DNA of 64,000 nt from Primulina eburnea (Eukaryota > Streptophyta > Magnoliopsida > Lamiales > Gesneriaceae): assembly GCF_022965805.1 (NCBI RefSeq), contig NC_133104.1, positions 44,002,682 to 44,066,681 of the forward strand, given 5' to 3'. Every line of letters begins with the position of its first letter. Position 1 is the first letter of the stretch. The notes under the pieces were generated by a model that was given only the letters and a program-made list of their open reading frames with translations, did no database searches and was not told the DNA's origin. A program made the position numbers and the translations under genes. This document shows, in pieces, positions 1 through 11,142 of this stretch.

Positions 1-71
1 TAAAATTTCCGGCTTCTCAATGCATACATAACATATATATACATATATATATTTACATTATATATATTTAC

Positions 72-72
<1 letters not shown>

Positions 73-115
<43 letters not shown>
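73..115. repeat. (TA)n microsatellite
   Basis: Near-perfect TA dinucleotide run. Confidence 0.9.
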
Positions 116-119
<4 letters not shown>

Positions 120-456
120 CACGTGTGTGTTGCTTATCGTTTGAGATATTTAATTAACAATAAATTTGGAACTTTTTTTCTTTTAAATTAATTTAATATT
201 GTGGTTGGCGGTATATATAATACATATGCAAATAAATATCTACAGGTGCCGTATATTAATTAATTAAAGTTTATACACAAGCCGGTTTTCTTAATTTCAT
301 GCAAAAATAACGACCTTTTGTTTAGTGCGGCGGGGGTTGGTGAGGGAATTGCAGCTTGCTTCCTCTCTTCTGTCTGATCTTTCGGTGCACCCATTAACCA
401 TTTTCTCTACATAACATTTAACTTTCCCTGACCACATTTTTTTCTTGAGTGACTCT

Positions 457-616
457 CTTGTGAGACGATCTTACGAATCTTTATCTGTGATACATGTCAA
501 TCCTACCGATATTCACGATAAAAAGTATAAAAAATGATATTTTTTTCATGGATGACCCAAATAAGATATCCGTCTCACAATATACGACCCGTGAGACCGT
601 CTCACCCAAGTTTTTA
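457..616 (+). mobile_element. MITE copy 1 (palindromic GTGAGAC...GTCTCAC ends)
   Basis: Starts near TTGTGAGACGATCTTACG and ends near CGTGAGACCGTCTCACCCAAG, so the ends are inverted repeats of about 20 bases. The interior shares CCTACCGATATTCAC and CATGGATGACCCAAATAAGA with the other copies. Non-coding, ~160 bp. I recall this repeat as very abundant in Lamiales genomes; its superfamily is not certain. Confidence 0.75.
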
Positions 617-915
617 TCTTTTTTCTCTCATTTAACTTTATGAAATTCGTAATTAAAAGTGATTTAAAATATCAAGCATGCTCAAGATAGAAGATAAAAT
701 ATTAATTAATTATCTATTTTTACTTTGTTTTTGTGATAGAATATAACTAAACTTTAAGGAATGAATGGTTGACAGAAGTCGATGACTAAAACAAGAAATT
801 GACAGGTCTTTCCTCGATTGTCATGCAAGGCAAGCCGTGTTCGATCTTGACCACGGAGCTAGGCAGTCGCAAATCTAATACGTAACTGCATACACAAGAA
901 GAAGATCCACGCACC

Positions 916-917
<2 letters not shown>

Positions 918-984
<67 letters not shown>
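918..984. repeat. (TA)n microsatellite
   Basis: Uninterrupted TA run of about 33 units. Confidence 0.93.
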
Positions 985-987
<3 letters not shown>

Positions 988-1771
988 ACATGGCCGCATT
1001 AATATTCATTGAATTTATTCGTACTTTTTTCTCATCATACATTTCTACACATGGCGGCTTTTTGTTTTTGTTTTTTTTCGTAAATCCGATTAATTAATTA
1101 GTAAATTTTTTTGTCACTTTTCGTAAAATTTGAATATTACATTTAGGTTTCTAAAGATTTTTTCCATTGTTATTTTGAGCAACCTTTGTCCAAACTATAG
1201 ATTAGTCTATATTTATTTTAATTTTATTACATTAATTTGTTCAATATATTGGATCTTTTAGGGTTTTATTTTATTTTAATAATCTTACACTTTTCAACAA
1301 GTTTTATTAAAAATATATCAGTAGATGTCATTTTTCTCATGATACATTTCTAATGAAAATAGATATTGGGAGCATGTAGATCATACAAGTTCTTTTGCAA
1401 ATTTTTCTTATACTTTATTTGTAATATAATTTGAATAGTTTAATTTATTTCAACTTTATTAATAGAAAGATAAATTAATAAGAAATTAAAAAGAATGAAA
1501 ATTATTTTCTATTTTTGAATTAAATTTATTAGATAATTCTTATAATTTTTTAAACCAATATAATCCTTACAATAAACAAGAATGATAATTTATTAACATT
1601 TGTTAGAGATTAAAATTTTACATATGATATTATATTACATATGATTTTATTTATATAGATGTCTTACTACACGTATTAATTTGCGTGATATTATTATAAA
1701 ATTTTATTTCACATGAAATTATCAATAATCAATATTAATTTACAAATTATTGATTCTGATATAAAATTAAC

Positions 1772-1778
<7 letters not shown>

Positions 1779-1832
<54 letters not shown>
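1779..1832. repeat. (TA)n microsatellite
   Basis: TA dinucleotide run of about 27 units. Confidence 0.9.
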
Positions 1833-1835
<3 letters not shown>

Positions 1836-2030
1836 AAAACAAACAGAAAAAGTTAAACAAAATCCATAACAAGTTAAAAATTAACAAAATTACAATTATT
1901 ATTTAATTCAATAAAAAGTTTAATAATGTTATTTTAAAATTATTATGATAATTTAGTTAATTAAGAAAAAGTATTTGACAATTGTTTGTTTATATTTACT
2001 CCATTTAGTTTATTCTCCGTCATTCTCACA

Positions 2031-3531
2031 CTATTTCAGCACTGATTCTTGGGGATGTGATCGCAACGAGAGGGGTGGAGGATGTGATGCCGATTGCCAC
2101 TGGTCACCGGTGTGACTTGTGAGGAGCTCCAAGTGTCTCTTAGAGGACGAGATTTTTTTAGAAAAGGAAACCCGAAGTTTCCAGAAAGAAAAATAATGAT
2201 TTTTGTCTACTAAAATCGTAATATGTGATTCATTCAGTTGTGCTAATTGTTCAAAGGTAAATGACAAACACAGTATTTCAAGGCAAACATCAGTCACGAT
2301 CATTGATGAGGTATTGGATTTTAGTACAAAATTTCAAATTAATATGTGGTTTTTTTTAAGGAGGAAAATGCAGCCAGCAGCTAGGTTGAAAATATCTTTT
2401 TAATATCAAACATGATACATAAAATTTCATAATATATATATATATACACACACACACACAAACAAACACGGGTTTCTTCTCTACAGGTGAGACTATGCTA
2501 CACTAGAGAGCTCATTCTTTAGCTAGATCCGTAATATCATATAAAATAGGTGGGTTGAGGTCGACAAATTTTCAACTTGCTCAATTAGTATGCTGACCCG
2601 CTCCAACTTATCAAATTACATTGTCACATAAAATAGATGTGCTAATTTAACCTGACAAACACACTCCATTAACTCGTTATGACATGTCTGAAAAAATCTT
2701 TTTCCCGACCTTGTAAGGCTGGTTCAAGATTATGTCTTGTTCGGCCGATGTACCAGATAGGGTATATATGTGGCTCTCACCCATTTAACTTACCGGAGCC
2801 CATCATCCTACAAGGAACACCTGGACTGATAAATTGTATCCGTGTGTTTGCTTTCGATTGTGATCTCTCACTCTCGGGGATGGATATAAATCATACATGT
2901 TTCATTTGCCAAAAACTGGGCCCCGGAAACTGAATAAATATCTCGCTTCAAAGAAGCACTCATTTAACAGGACGGAGATATTTTTTATTCGAATACAAAT
3001 ATGAGTAATCGATGAAGACAAATCTTAAAAAATATTACTCATACTCGACTTAAATACTCGATTAAATTATATTATATATATATATTGATCTAAATATCCG
3101 ATTAAATTAATATATACATTGTTTATACTGAAAATGTTTCTTCTCAGTCAAAGCAGTAAAATCACAATGAAAAACTGTCTTTTAGTTCATACTTATATAT
3201 CTAGGCTAGACTAGATGTACATATAGATATTTATTTTGTTTATAATTTATAATGTTTGAATGATTAACGTTGCCTACTGATATGAATAAGAACAAAAAGA
3301 ACATCCAGCAATAAAAATATATTAAATCATTACACAAAGCAAGTGGGGAAGAACGAATTAATTTTCTGAAACTTCGGAGTAAACATAGTTGAAAGTCCTA
3401 AGAAACTCTGTTAAGTTGGCGATGACTACAACTACAAAGAAACCAACAATTTCCATTTTAACTCATTGCATCAACTTTAATTTACACCCTAAAGCCGATT
3501 ATCGAAGCCATATGATCATCTTAACCAGGAA
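2031..3531. other. Intergenic, no supported gene
   Basis: Contains a (TA)n(CA)n microsatellite near 2431-2461 and a moderately GC stretch at 2679-2933 with an 84-codon open frame that resembles no family I know. Could include worn transposon DNA; nothing diagnostic seen. Confidence 0.5.
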
Positions 3532-4350
3532 ATGTCTACGCCTACGAGCACGAAAACAAGCCTAAAAATCAAGTTTAACTCGAGTAGAACTTCCCAGCGG
3601 AATAAAAACATGGCAATCAAATCTTTCCCCGGCCATTGCAAAATAAAGGTGAAATACTTTTCCAGGCAGACAATCAGGTGTGAAATCACGGGACCTGTTG
3701 ATGCTCGAAAATCGACTGCTAATCCAATGCACGGTTCAAGAAGTCGTAGTTCAAGCCATTATGCAACATATTCCCCTGAAACAAAGATCCAAGCGGTCTT
3801 CACTTCTAGACCTGGAACGTCCCCCGACTCGTATTGCACTTCTTTTCATGTCATCTCATCCCTTATCACATGTATGGCGCTTTTTTCGTTACGCTACTTT
3901 ATATTAGGGCAGATGAGTCAGTATATAATCTATTTGCGAAGCAGAGTAAACAACTTTTGGTTAACCCTCTATGCTTCTGATCTAGTGAGTGGAATAGTTT
4001 CCAGCTACAATATCATTGGTTACAAAGTGATATTTGTCACTAACAGTCTATTTACATTCTTCTGTACTCACCCTCCAGCATTTAAGGGATCAAACTACCT
4101 TCCAGGGAACGAGCAAGGACTATTGCCTCACATCCTGGAAGCAAATAAGACAAGAAAACAACGTAAAATGGCATTGGAAAAATTGGAAAGAAGCTGCAGA
4201 TTGATTCTTGAAGACATCTTGTACACGATTGATGCACATAAAATCGAGGCTGCGTGTATCATCTTAGGCATCGCGGTGTCGTGGAGAGTACTTTATGGAC
4301 TCTTTATCTATGTGCTTCACAGATTCTATTCCATGAAAGACAGAGAATGA
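3532..4350 (+). CDS. Unidentified 272-codon ORF, possibly degraded transporter sequence
   Basis: A single uninterrupted ORF of 819 bases, unusually long for DNA this AT-rich. The N-terminal 80 residues are basic and Ser/Thr-rich. Hydrophobic stretches lie around 105-125 (FHVISSLITCMALFSLRYF), 150-185 and 240-262 (ACIILGIAVSWRVLYGLFIY), followed by LHRFYSMKDRE at the end. The final segment has a pattern loosely like the last membrane helix of ABCG half-transporters, but no ATP-binding half or other ABCG landmark is visible, so I do not assign the family. A second frame (3680-3907) is also open. No splice-based model was found. It may be a decayed gene, an unknown gene, or chance. Confidence 0.33.
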   Translation: MSTPTSTKTSLKIKFNSSRTSQRNKNMAIKSFPGHCKIKVKYFSRQTIRCEITGPVDARKSTANPMHGSRSRSSSHYATYSPETKIQAVFTSRPGTSPDSYCTSFHVISSLITCMALFSLRYFILGQMSQYIIYLRSRVNNFWLTLYASDLVSGIVSSYNIIGYKVIFVTNSLFTFFCTHPPAFKGSNYLPGNEQGLLPHILEANKTRKQRKMALEKLERSCRLILEDILYTIDAHKIEAACIILGIAVSWRVLYGLFIYVLHRFYSMKDRE

Positions 4351-5420
4351 AGTTGGGATTATTTGGAGTTTGATTCTATCTTTCTTTAAGTCATATCTTT
4401 TGTGAGCATTAGAAAGTTCGAATTTGTTGGTTTAATCAGCCTTGATTTTTCCACCAACAAATATTGTTTGAGATTTAAAAAAAACTCTTTCTTTCAGCAC
4501 ATGCGTCGAGTGATTGCTGTAAATGCATGTGTGAAGGCCTCGTGACGGCCAAGATTTCGCTACTCATTGCCTGAAAACGCCATTAAGACGATGGACGAGG
4601 TTTTAAAGCGAACGATCGGACCGCAACAAACTTTCGATCGTGTTACCGTTGTTGGTTATGATGATTTCTTCCGAGGATGCTTCCTAGGCAGGGCTTAGTC
4701 AATTTCTCTGGTAGAAATGATATGCCATGCAACCCATGGCAAGTTGTCGGATCTTCTTATTTGTCTTTGGACTTGCCACTAGTTTTTTAACCTGTAGGAA
4801 TAATTCGACGAGAAACACGTACGTCGTGTAATACAAAATTTTATGTATAGATTCATACGTCTACGCATGCATGGAGCAAAACAAATGAATAAATTATGAA
4901 CTTTAATTGATTCAAATTTATAAAATAATTATTTACGAGACAATATGAATTGATGAGTAATAACGTCATCAAAATCTCCCAAGCATCTTAATGTTAGAAA
5001 TCTATATTGTTTTATAAATATTTTGACCCCCGTAACCTGGGATACAAAATTTTCTTATCCCAAATTACCCTTACCCATAATTTAAAATTAATAAAATAGA
5101 TTTATCTTAACCTATTATAAAAAAAAACACATTAAATAAGATTATATTTATCAAAATGAAAGTTTTAAAGAGCAAATAATTCCAAAAAAAGCAGGTGGTA
5201 AATTAGCCATAATTAAATACTGCAACTAAAAAAAAGAACACTACTTGTATAAAATTTCAAGCATTATTTACAACCAACAGTCATCTTCTAATTGTGCCCA
5301 TGACAATGGATGCTCATTCATAGCAAGGAAACACCTCTAATGACAATACAACGACAATCAAAGATCAACCTTTTCCATGAAACAATAGGGGAGGAACATC
5401 GAACAAACACCGACCCTTTC
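4351..5420. other. Intergenic between the 272-codon ORF and the At2g14910-like gene
   Basis: A GC-richer patch at about 4500-4720 could be an old exon, but every frame is interrupted. The rest is AT-rich, and the right end is the 3' flank of the minus-strand gene. Confidence 0.5.
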
Positions 5421-8400
5421 TCACATCATTTCAGATGCTGTTTTATGGGAGCGATAGACTCGAATCTGGAATAGGTAACAGCATAAGTTCATAAAACAAG
5501 AAATGTAGAAGAAAACTCACATGGATAAATTCAAGGGATGTTGAAAGCTTGGAGGTCTAGAATCAGGAATGATTTCATAGCGATCTGAGATTGTCACGGC
5601 AAATTAAATATAGATTAAAGAAACATGAGGCATCATTACTTGAGCAAATGCGTATATGGCTCGCAAAATCCTCGCGTAATCAGTTCCGAGCATCTGAATG
5701 ACAACATCTGCCAGAAGGGTACCCCACATCCTACACAAGTTGAAAATGAATGCAAAAGATGAGATGGAAAACCAAGAAAAACTGTATGCTGTATGACGAG
5801 ATAATACTCTGAAGTAAATAGAATTTCATAGAGCACGGTTGATACAATGGGCCAAGTAACTGAGTAATGCTTCTGATCCCCAAATATCGAGTGGCCGCAA
5901 CTTTAAGTCCCTGTGAAGTGCGCTCGGCATAAGAAAACACAACAATCAAACTTATTTTGCAGCTAGAGATCACAACATATTTATAAAATAGTAATTTAGA
6001 AAAAGAATTTAAGCACCCACAGTTGTTGTTGATGGCTTAAATTTCTAAATAATAGGAGCTGCTTTTCTAATTGTTAATACTATTCATGGGCGCCAGGCAC
6101 AAAAGAACTCTGAAGTCTGGGTCAAGGCATCACTGGGACATTGATTATGGTTCCATAATTAAAGTCAGGTATACAAAAAAAAAGGTGTCACGGTGTATCT
6201 ATTAAAATAGGCACTTTATTTATTAAGTGGATACTAACATAAAACAGATATTTACTGACATAAATGCAGATATGATTGATCATTATATTGCATTCACCAT
6301 CTCTGTATTTAAGGAGCATGAAGTGAGCCTTGAGTATGAGCAAGTAATTAAAACTTCGAGCACCCTGTTTATCTTGATTATATTGATGGGATTTGCATTA
6401 AGAAGCAAGCAAAGGATGCCATGCAAATCTTTTCAACGAGATTAGATTTAGGAACAACACAATTTATTTCAAATGACATAATATGCATGTCTTAAATAGA
6501 GCCACTATGAAAGAAATTCATCAAACGAAAGGACCAAAATGAGAATTTACATTGAACCAAAATAGCAATTAATCAACAATTTAAAAAAGTGGAAATAGAA
6601 CACCTGTCTTGCAGCCAGCAACGCTGCCCCTGATTCTAGGTTAATAGCTGCCAACTGCCCGCCCTGAAAGAAAAAAATAAACGTAACAGTCGGAACCAAA
6701 ACCAAGGAAACCTACAACCATGGCATCTCAGCACTTTAACTGGCAGAATAACAGAAAGAGCTTGTGATAAGAACCTTTTTGATGACTTCTTTCTTTATTT
6801 GATATTTAGCAGCTTCTGAAAATAATTTTCCAGATAATGTCCCTGCCAACTGCAATGGCATGGAAACTGCACAAGTATTAAAATATAAATACAATATAAA
6901 AACAAATTAACACAATTGTCTCTTACCGATTCGAATAGTTTCTCCATAGTAAGCATCCCACCACTCTGAAGACTAAAATGAGTGAATATATAAAGCACAA
7001 AAATAAATGATGAAATGGGAAACTACACAACCTTTAGTATCAAAGAACGAAGCTCTGTCGCTCCTATTCCTAGAGTTGCAAGCTGCTGTAGCTTCCACTG
7101 GTTGAGTCCCATTTCTAAATAATTTAATCCATCAGAATTCGTTGAACTACCATTTGTGCTGGGAAAACTTGCCAGTCCTTCCCTAGGGAAAGCAAGGACC
7201 CAAAAAGCTTAGAACTTGGGATTTCAATTACAATAACACATATTTTCCACTGAATGTTCACGTATTTATTTGTACATGAATAAAGATAATGTTGAAGCAA
7301 AACTGATCCAGAGCATTTCCATCAACATTTCGAAACGGGACAAGAAATGGTTCCCAAAATTGGAAGAGGATGTCAGAAGTTATCAGGATGAGAAGACCTA
7401 GGGAAAAAGGGGCATTTAAGGCATGAAGGGAGAAGATCGTGATGCTGGTTACTAGGTACTAAAAAGCTAATTCTTCTCCAACATAGATATATTGAAGCAA
7501 TATTTTCTTCGGTGCCACTCAGAAGAAAATGAAAATGGGAGCCAATCAGTTTTGCAAATGCAATAAAAATTCTAAAAAATTTCACTGTTTCCACATAAAA
7601 ATCCGTTGAATGTGTATGTCTGGCTTCATGCTCACCCTTTGCATGGACATAAAAGTCACAGGAGAAAAATGTATCTATCAATTGGCACAAAATCATAGAT
7701 GAAAAAGAAAACAAGAAAAATTCAAACAGAAAATTCCAGAAGGACAAAGAGACGTCAAGATTAGATGACCAAAATATCAACATGATAAGAGAGCTACAAC
7801 TAAAATTACACATAATGCTACCAAACAGAGAGTGAGAGAGTGCAATATTTACATAATTCAAGGACTAAAAAACATAAACATGGTCATCGACAAGACTAGG
7901 GAGCTTATTCCGGGATAAATAGGAGATCCTCTCAATTTATAAAAAAAATAAGATAAAAAAACTTAGTATTTCAGATGTCTGTTTATTAAGGACTTGCCTA
8001 AAATGAAAGGTTGTCAAAAGCCTTAGAGATTTAACAGAAATGGGTAGATTTTCTTCATTTAAGACAGCTTTATAAGTATCTTGCATGAGGTTGATGTGTT
8101 AACTACTTCAACTTTCAGATTGCAAATTTTGCCAAGAATTAAAACCATAAAACAGAAAAACTGTAGATTGACCATTTACAGTACACTGATTGCACAAAAG
8201 ACTAATGCACAAGAACATAGTACCTTCACAATTGATCAGTTAACATATATAATGAAGCAACACTGATCCAGACCAGGCACTGTACCTTTAGGTCGAAAAG
8301 AAAGAGAAAAGCTGTACCTTGAGTATTCTTGCAAGAGATGAAGAAAAATTTCAACCTCTAGATCTTCAGCCAACAATTTGGTTGAGCAAGGTATGTTTAA

Positions 8401-10414
8401 TTTTTTCCTCACTTCAAGCAACGCGCCTCTATAAGTTGGTCTCCAACCCCTGTCATCAAATAAAACAAACCAGATCATAATTTGGCTCAGAATCATAAAT
8501 GTTAGATGTAGATGATAGTATTCATGAAATGTAAAAGTTAATGCTGCCCAGCTCTAACCATAAGCTTTGTTTTCTTGAAGAAGTGAAAACTAAACGAAAG
8601 AGCTTTGGTTTTAATAAGTTTCCCAAAGGGTTTTAGACATGATCAATGGAAGGTATTAATTTTCTTTCTTCATACATGCACTAAAAGCATGAGAAGGTGC
8701 TCAGCTAGTGGCAGATTTGATGTAGAATGAGAATACAGAAGTAGAAGATAGTTATAAGAAGAAGAGAATATAAGGCAGCAAGAGAAAAGGGGATGAGGGA
8801 ACTCCTCATAACAATTTTGTCCATCATATTACTTGTTTGTTAATATGTGTGATCGATTGACTTGATGGAAAAGTATCTAATTCTAGAATTGGGTTGAAGC
8901 TCGTGGACTAGGTGATGCTTTGTGGAATCAAGAGTAAGCCCATGTAGAGGAGAATTAAGGTCCATTCAGAAAGAATTAAATGTTTGTGATTACTTGGTGA
9001 TGGATACCCCTAGTACAAAATATGAAATAGATGGATACATGGATCTGGATGCAACAAGGGTAAAAGCGAATGTATAAACAGATTAGTCAGGCATTACACC
9101 AGCCAAAACAGTATTACGATCAATTGCAATATATTGATCAATAAGGAAAGATATCCAAACTCTTTTATATAAATGCCTGTGATTCTCCAATATTCTTTAC
9201 ATTATGATGTGAATGCATTATATATTAACAATTAGATACAAAACTCTGTATAACCTCAACGTTGACCTTGCATCGGCTGCAAGAAACAAAAACCTATCTT
9301 CAAGCATTGAAATAAAATTGTCCCTTTCATCTGGGTCTTCACTGATCATAACATAGTCTACCTCAGCTTTTCTTGTGATGGATTTCAGCAAAGGACTGAA
9401 ATAACTGAGGTGAAACGTGCAAAGGACACAAAAATAGAATAATGTAAGTGTGGTTGCCATGTAAATTCTCAAACAGCCAAATTACGGTAATATACAAGCT
9501 ACAATAGCATAAATAAATCATATGCATCACCAAGCATGTTTAAAGAAAGACAACTAATGGAACCATAAGGTTCCAAATTATAAATAAAATTCATCACCAA
9601 TCATGTTTAAAGAAAGACAACCAATGGAACCATAAGGTATCCCAAAATGATGTGACCATTAAAAGTCTCCCAAATAGAATTTTCGACATATTCTAAAAGC
9701 AAAATGTTTATAAGACAAATCAAAGTCTAAATCTTGTTACATTTCGATTAGTCAAGATCTTTAGTTCAAGAACATTGTTGAACAGAATCTCCAAACACCC
9801 TGAGTATAACCATTCGACTATAAGAAGAAAAAAGATACATATTCACCTGGGTCCAAACAAAATTCTTTCAAGTTCATATAGTTCGGAATCAGTGGCAAGT
9901 TCGAGCACAGAACGAAGCTCCGGATCGAAAGCATTGCTCCCACTAACTTCTGTCAGTAATCAATCACACACATAAGAAAACTCAACCACGAAGATTATGC
10001 TTTACAAAAAAATGGCGATTATCAGCAGAACTAAAAAAATTCGCAACCCGTGTGGTGAGTTGAAATTGAAGCATGAGGACGCCTCAACAAGATTCTTAAA
10101 GTTGGCCCACGATTTATCTCACTCCTAAATGACTTTAGAGATAACTGAGAAAAATAATATCAATAGAAACTCAGTACAGTGTCTTCGTATTGAGGAAATA
10201 GGTAGGAAAAAATACTTGTTGAAAATCTTACCGGCGAAGTGAGAGTGGAAGAAGGATTGTGGTGGAGAGAAGATAGGTACCGGTAAGAGAGTGGTGGTGC
10301 AGTCGCCACCGTTGGCGTCGGAGACATTGGTTTCGTTTTCAGCGTCACCACTTCCTCAGTCGGAGAGAGAGGTAGCCAGTGTGTGGCAGAGGTCGAAGGC
10401 CAAGTCCCATTCAT
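5421..10414 (-). CDS. Conserved plastid-type protein of unknown function (At2g14910-like), 11 exons, 369 aa
   Basis: Exons (genomic, in transcript order): 10216-10414, 9847-9949, 9255-9404, 8318-8449, 7032-7182, 6927-6965, 6775-6849, 6604-6663, 5846-5910, 5640-5730, 5421-5465. They join without a frame break to 1110 nt. The first ~70 residues are Ser/Thr/Pro-rich and basic, like a plastid transit peptide. The conserved part then runs through ELATDSELYELE, LAADARSTLRGWRPTY, NIPCS, GGMLTMEKL, LSGKLFSEAAKYQIKKE, GGQLAAINLESGAALLAA and MWGTLLADVVIQMLGTDYAR. From memory this matches an Arabidopsis chloroplast protein of unknown function. I know of no assigned reaction. Exon 1 uses an ACAA/GTATTT donor because the nearer CCG/GTAAG donor loses the frame. 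The short last exon (IRVYRSH) fits the family C-terminus better than an exon-like stretch at 5521-5610. The ATG could also be the in-frame one about 29 codons further in. Exon structure is fairly certain; function is not. Confidence 0.84.
9524..9659. repeat. 68-base imperfect direct repeat in an intron
   Basis: CATCACCAAGCATGTTTAAAG at 9524 recurs as CATCACCAATCATGTTTAAAG at 9592, with GGAACCATAAGG in both units. It lies in intron 2 of the At2g14910-like gene. Confidence 0.8.
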
Positions 10415-11142
10415 GAATTTATTACGTGTCCTTTCTAAATATTTTGTGTGTTGAAATTTAATTTATTTATTTTAAAAATTTGGCGTATATTTAAAAATCT
10501 ATGCTCCAGCTTCAGATGATTTTCAACATAAACTTTTATTTTATCTTTAATTTATTTTTAGACGAGATTAATATTTAATTTAATTCGATGTTATGTCAAT
10601 ATTTTTTTACCAAAACTCATTTTTTTCCTTGTCGAGCATCGGGAGATGGGAAAAAAGGATTTGATAAATTTTTTAAAAATAAAATAAAAAGCGCATTAAA
10701 AATTAACTTTTTAGTTATTCTTGAACTTTCATATGGTTAATATAAAATCTAATACTAATGTATTTTAAATTTTTTTTATTGTAAAATAAGAAATCCATAA
10801 ATAGGAAAGCACAAAATTGACTGTCGTTAGATTGAAACCATGGACAAGAAAATTAATGAACACAAAAGCATTTTTACATAGATGAATGATCATGTATGAG
10901 ACGTCATCTTCATCCAAGTGTAGCTTATACAACTCACATGGAGTAAATGATACATACAAAATAACGAAATATATTCCAACACACTCCAAAGAATTTCATT
11001 ACACATAAGAATAGCCTAACTAGAAATAAAAATAGTAAAATACTATTGTCATGCAGAGGGAGAAAGACTCGAGTACATGGTCCAAATATCACAACCCGGC
11101 AGAGACAAAGGACACCGATCAAGACACTGTGCCGCGAAGAAA
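10415..11142. other. Intergenic / 5' flank of the At2g14910-like gene and 3' flank of KDSD
   Basis: AT-rich with no ORF of note. Promoter elements could not be picked out reliably. Confidence 0.55.

Larger units (their letters stand above)
1..2030. other. AT-rich intergenic DNA
   Basis: No gene seen. It holds three (TA)n tracts (about 73-115, 918-984, 1779-1832), one copy of the palindromic MITE (457-616) and otherwise stop-rich AT DNA. Confidence 0.7.

Noticed and set aside
3532..4350. Assigning the orphan ORF to ABCG transporters
   Set aside because: Only the last ~40 residues loosely fit; no nucleotide-binding motifs are present.
5521..5610. Exon-like stretch reading RYEIIPDSRPPSFQHPLN
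   Set aside because: Joining it to exon 10 is out of frame, while the block at 5421-5465 gives the expected family C-terminus in frame. It may be an alternative exon.
7373..7861. 162-codon minus-strand open frame
   Set aside because: It lies wholly inside intron 4 of the At2g14910-like gene, is rich in Phe/Ser/Leu as expected for AT-rich noise, and resembles no family.
10227..10232. Strong CCG/GTAAG donor in exon 1 of the At2g14910-like gene
   Set aside because: Its use shifts the conserved frame of exon 2; the donor 16 bases on keeps it.
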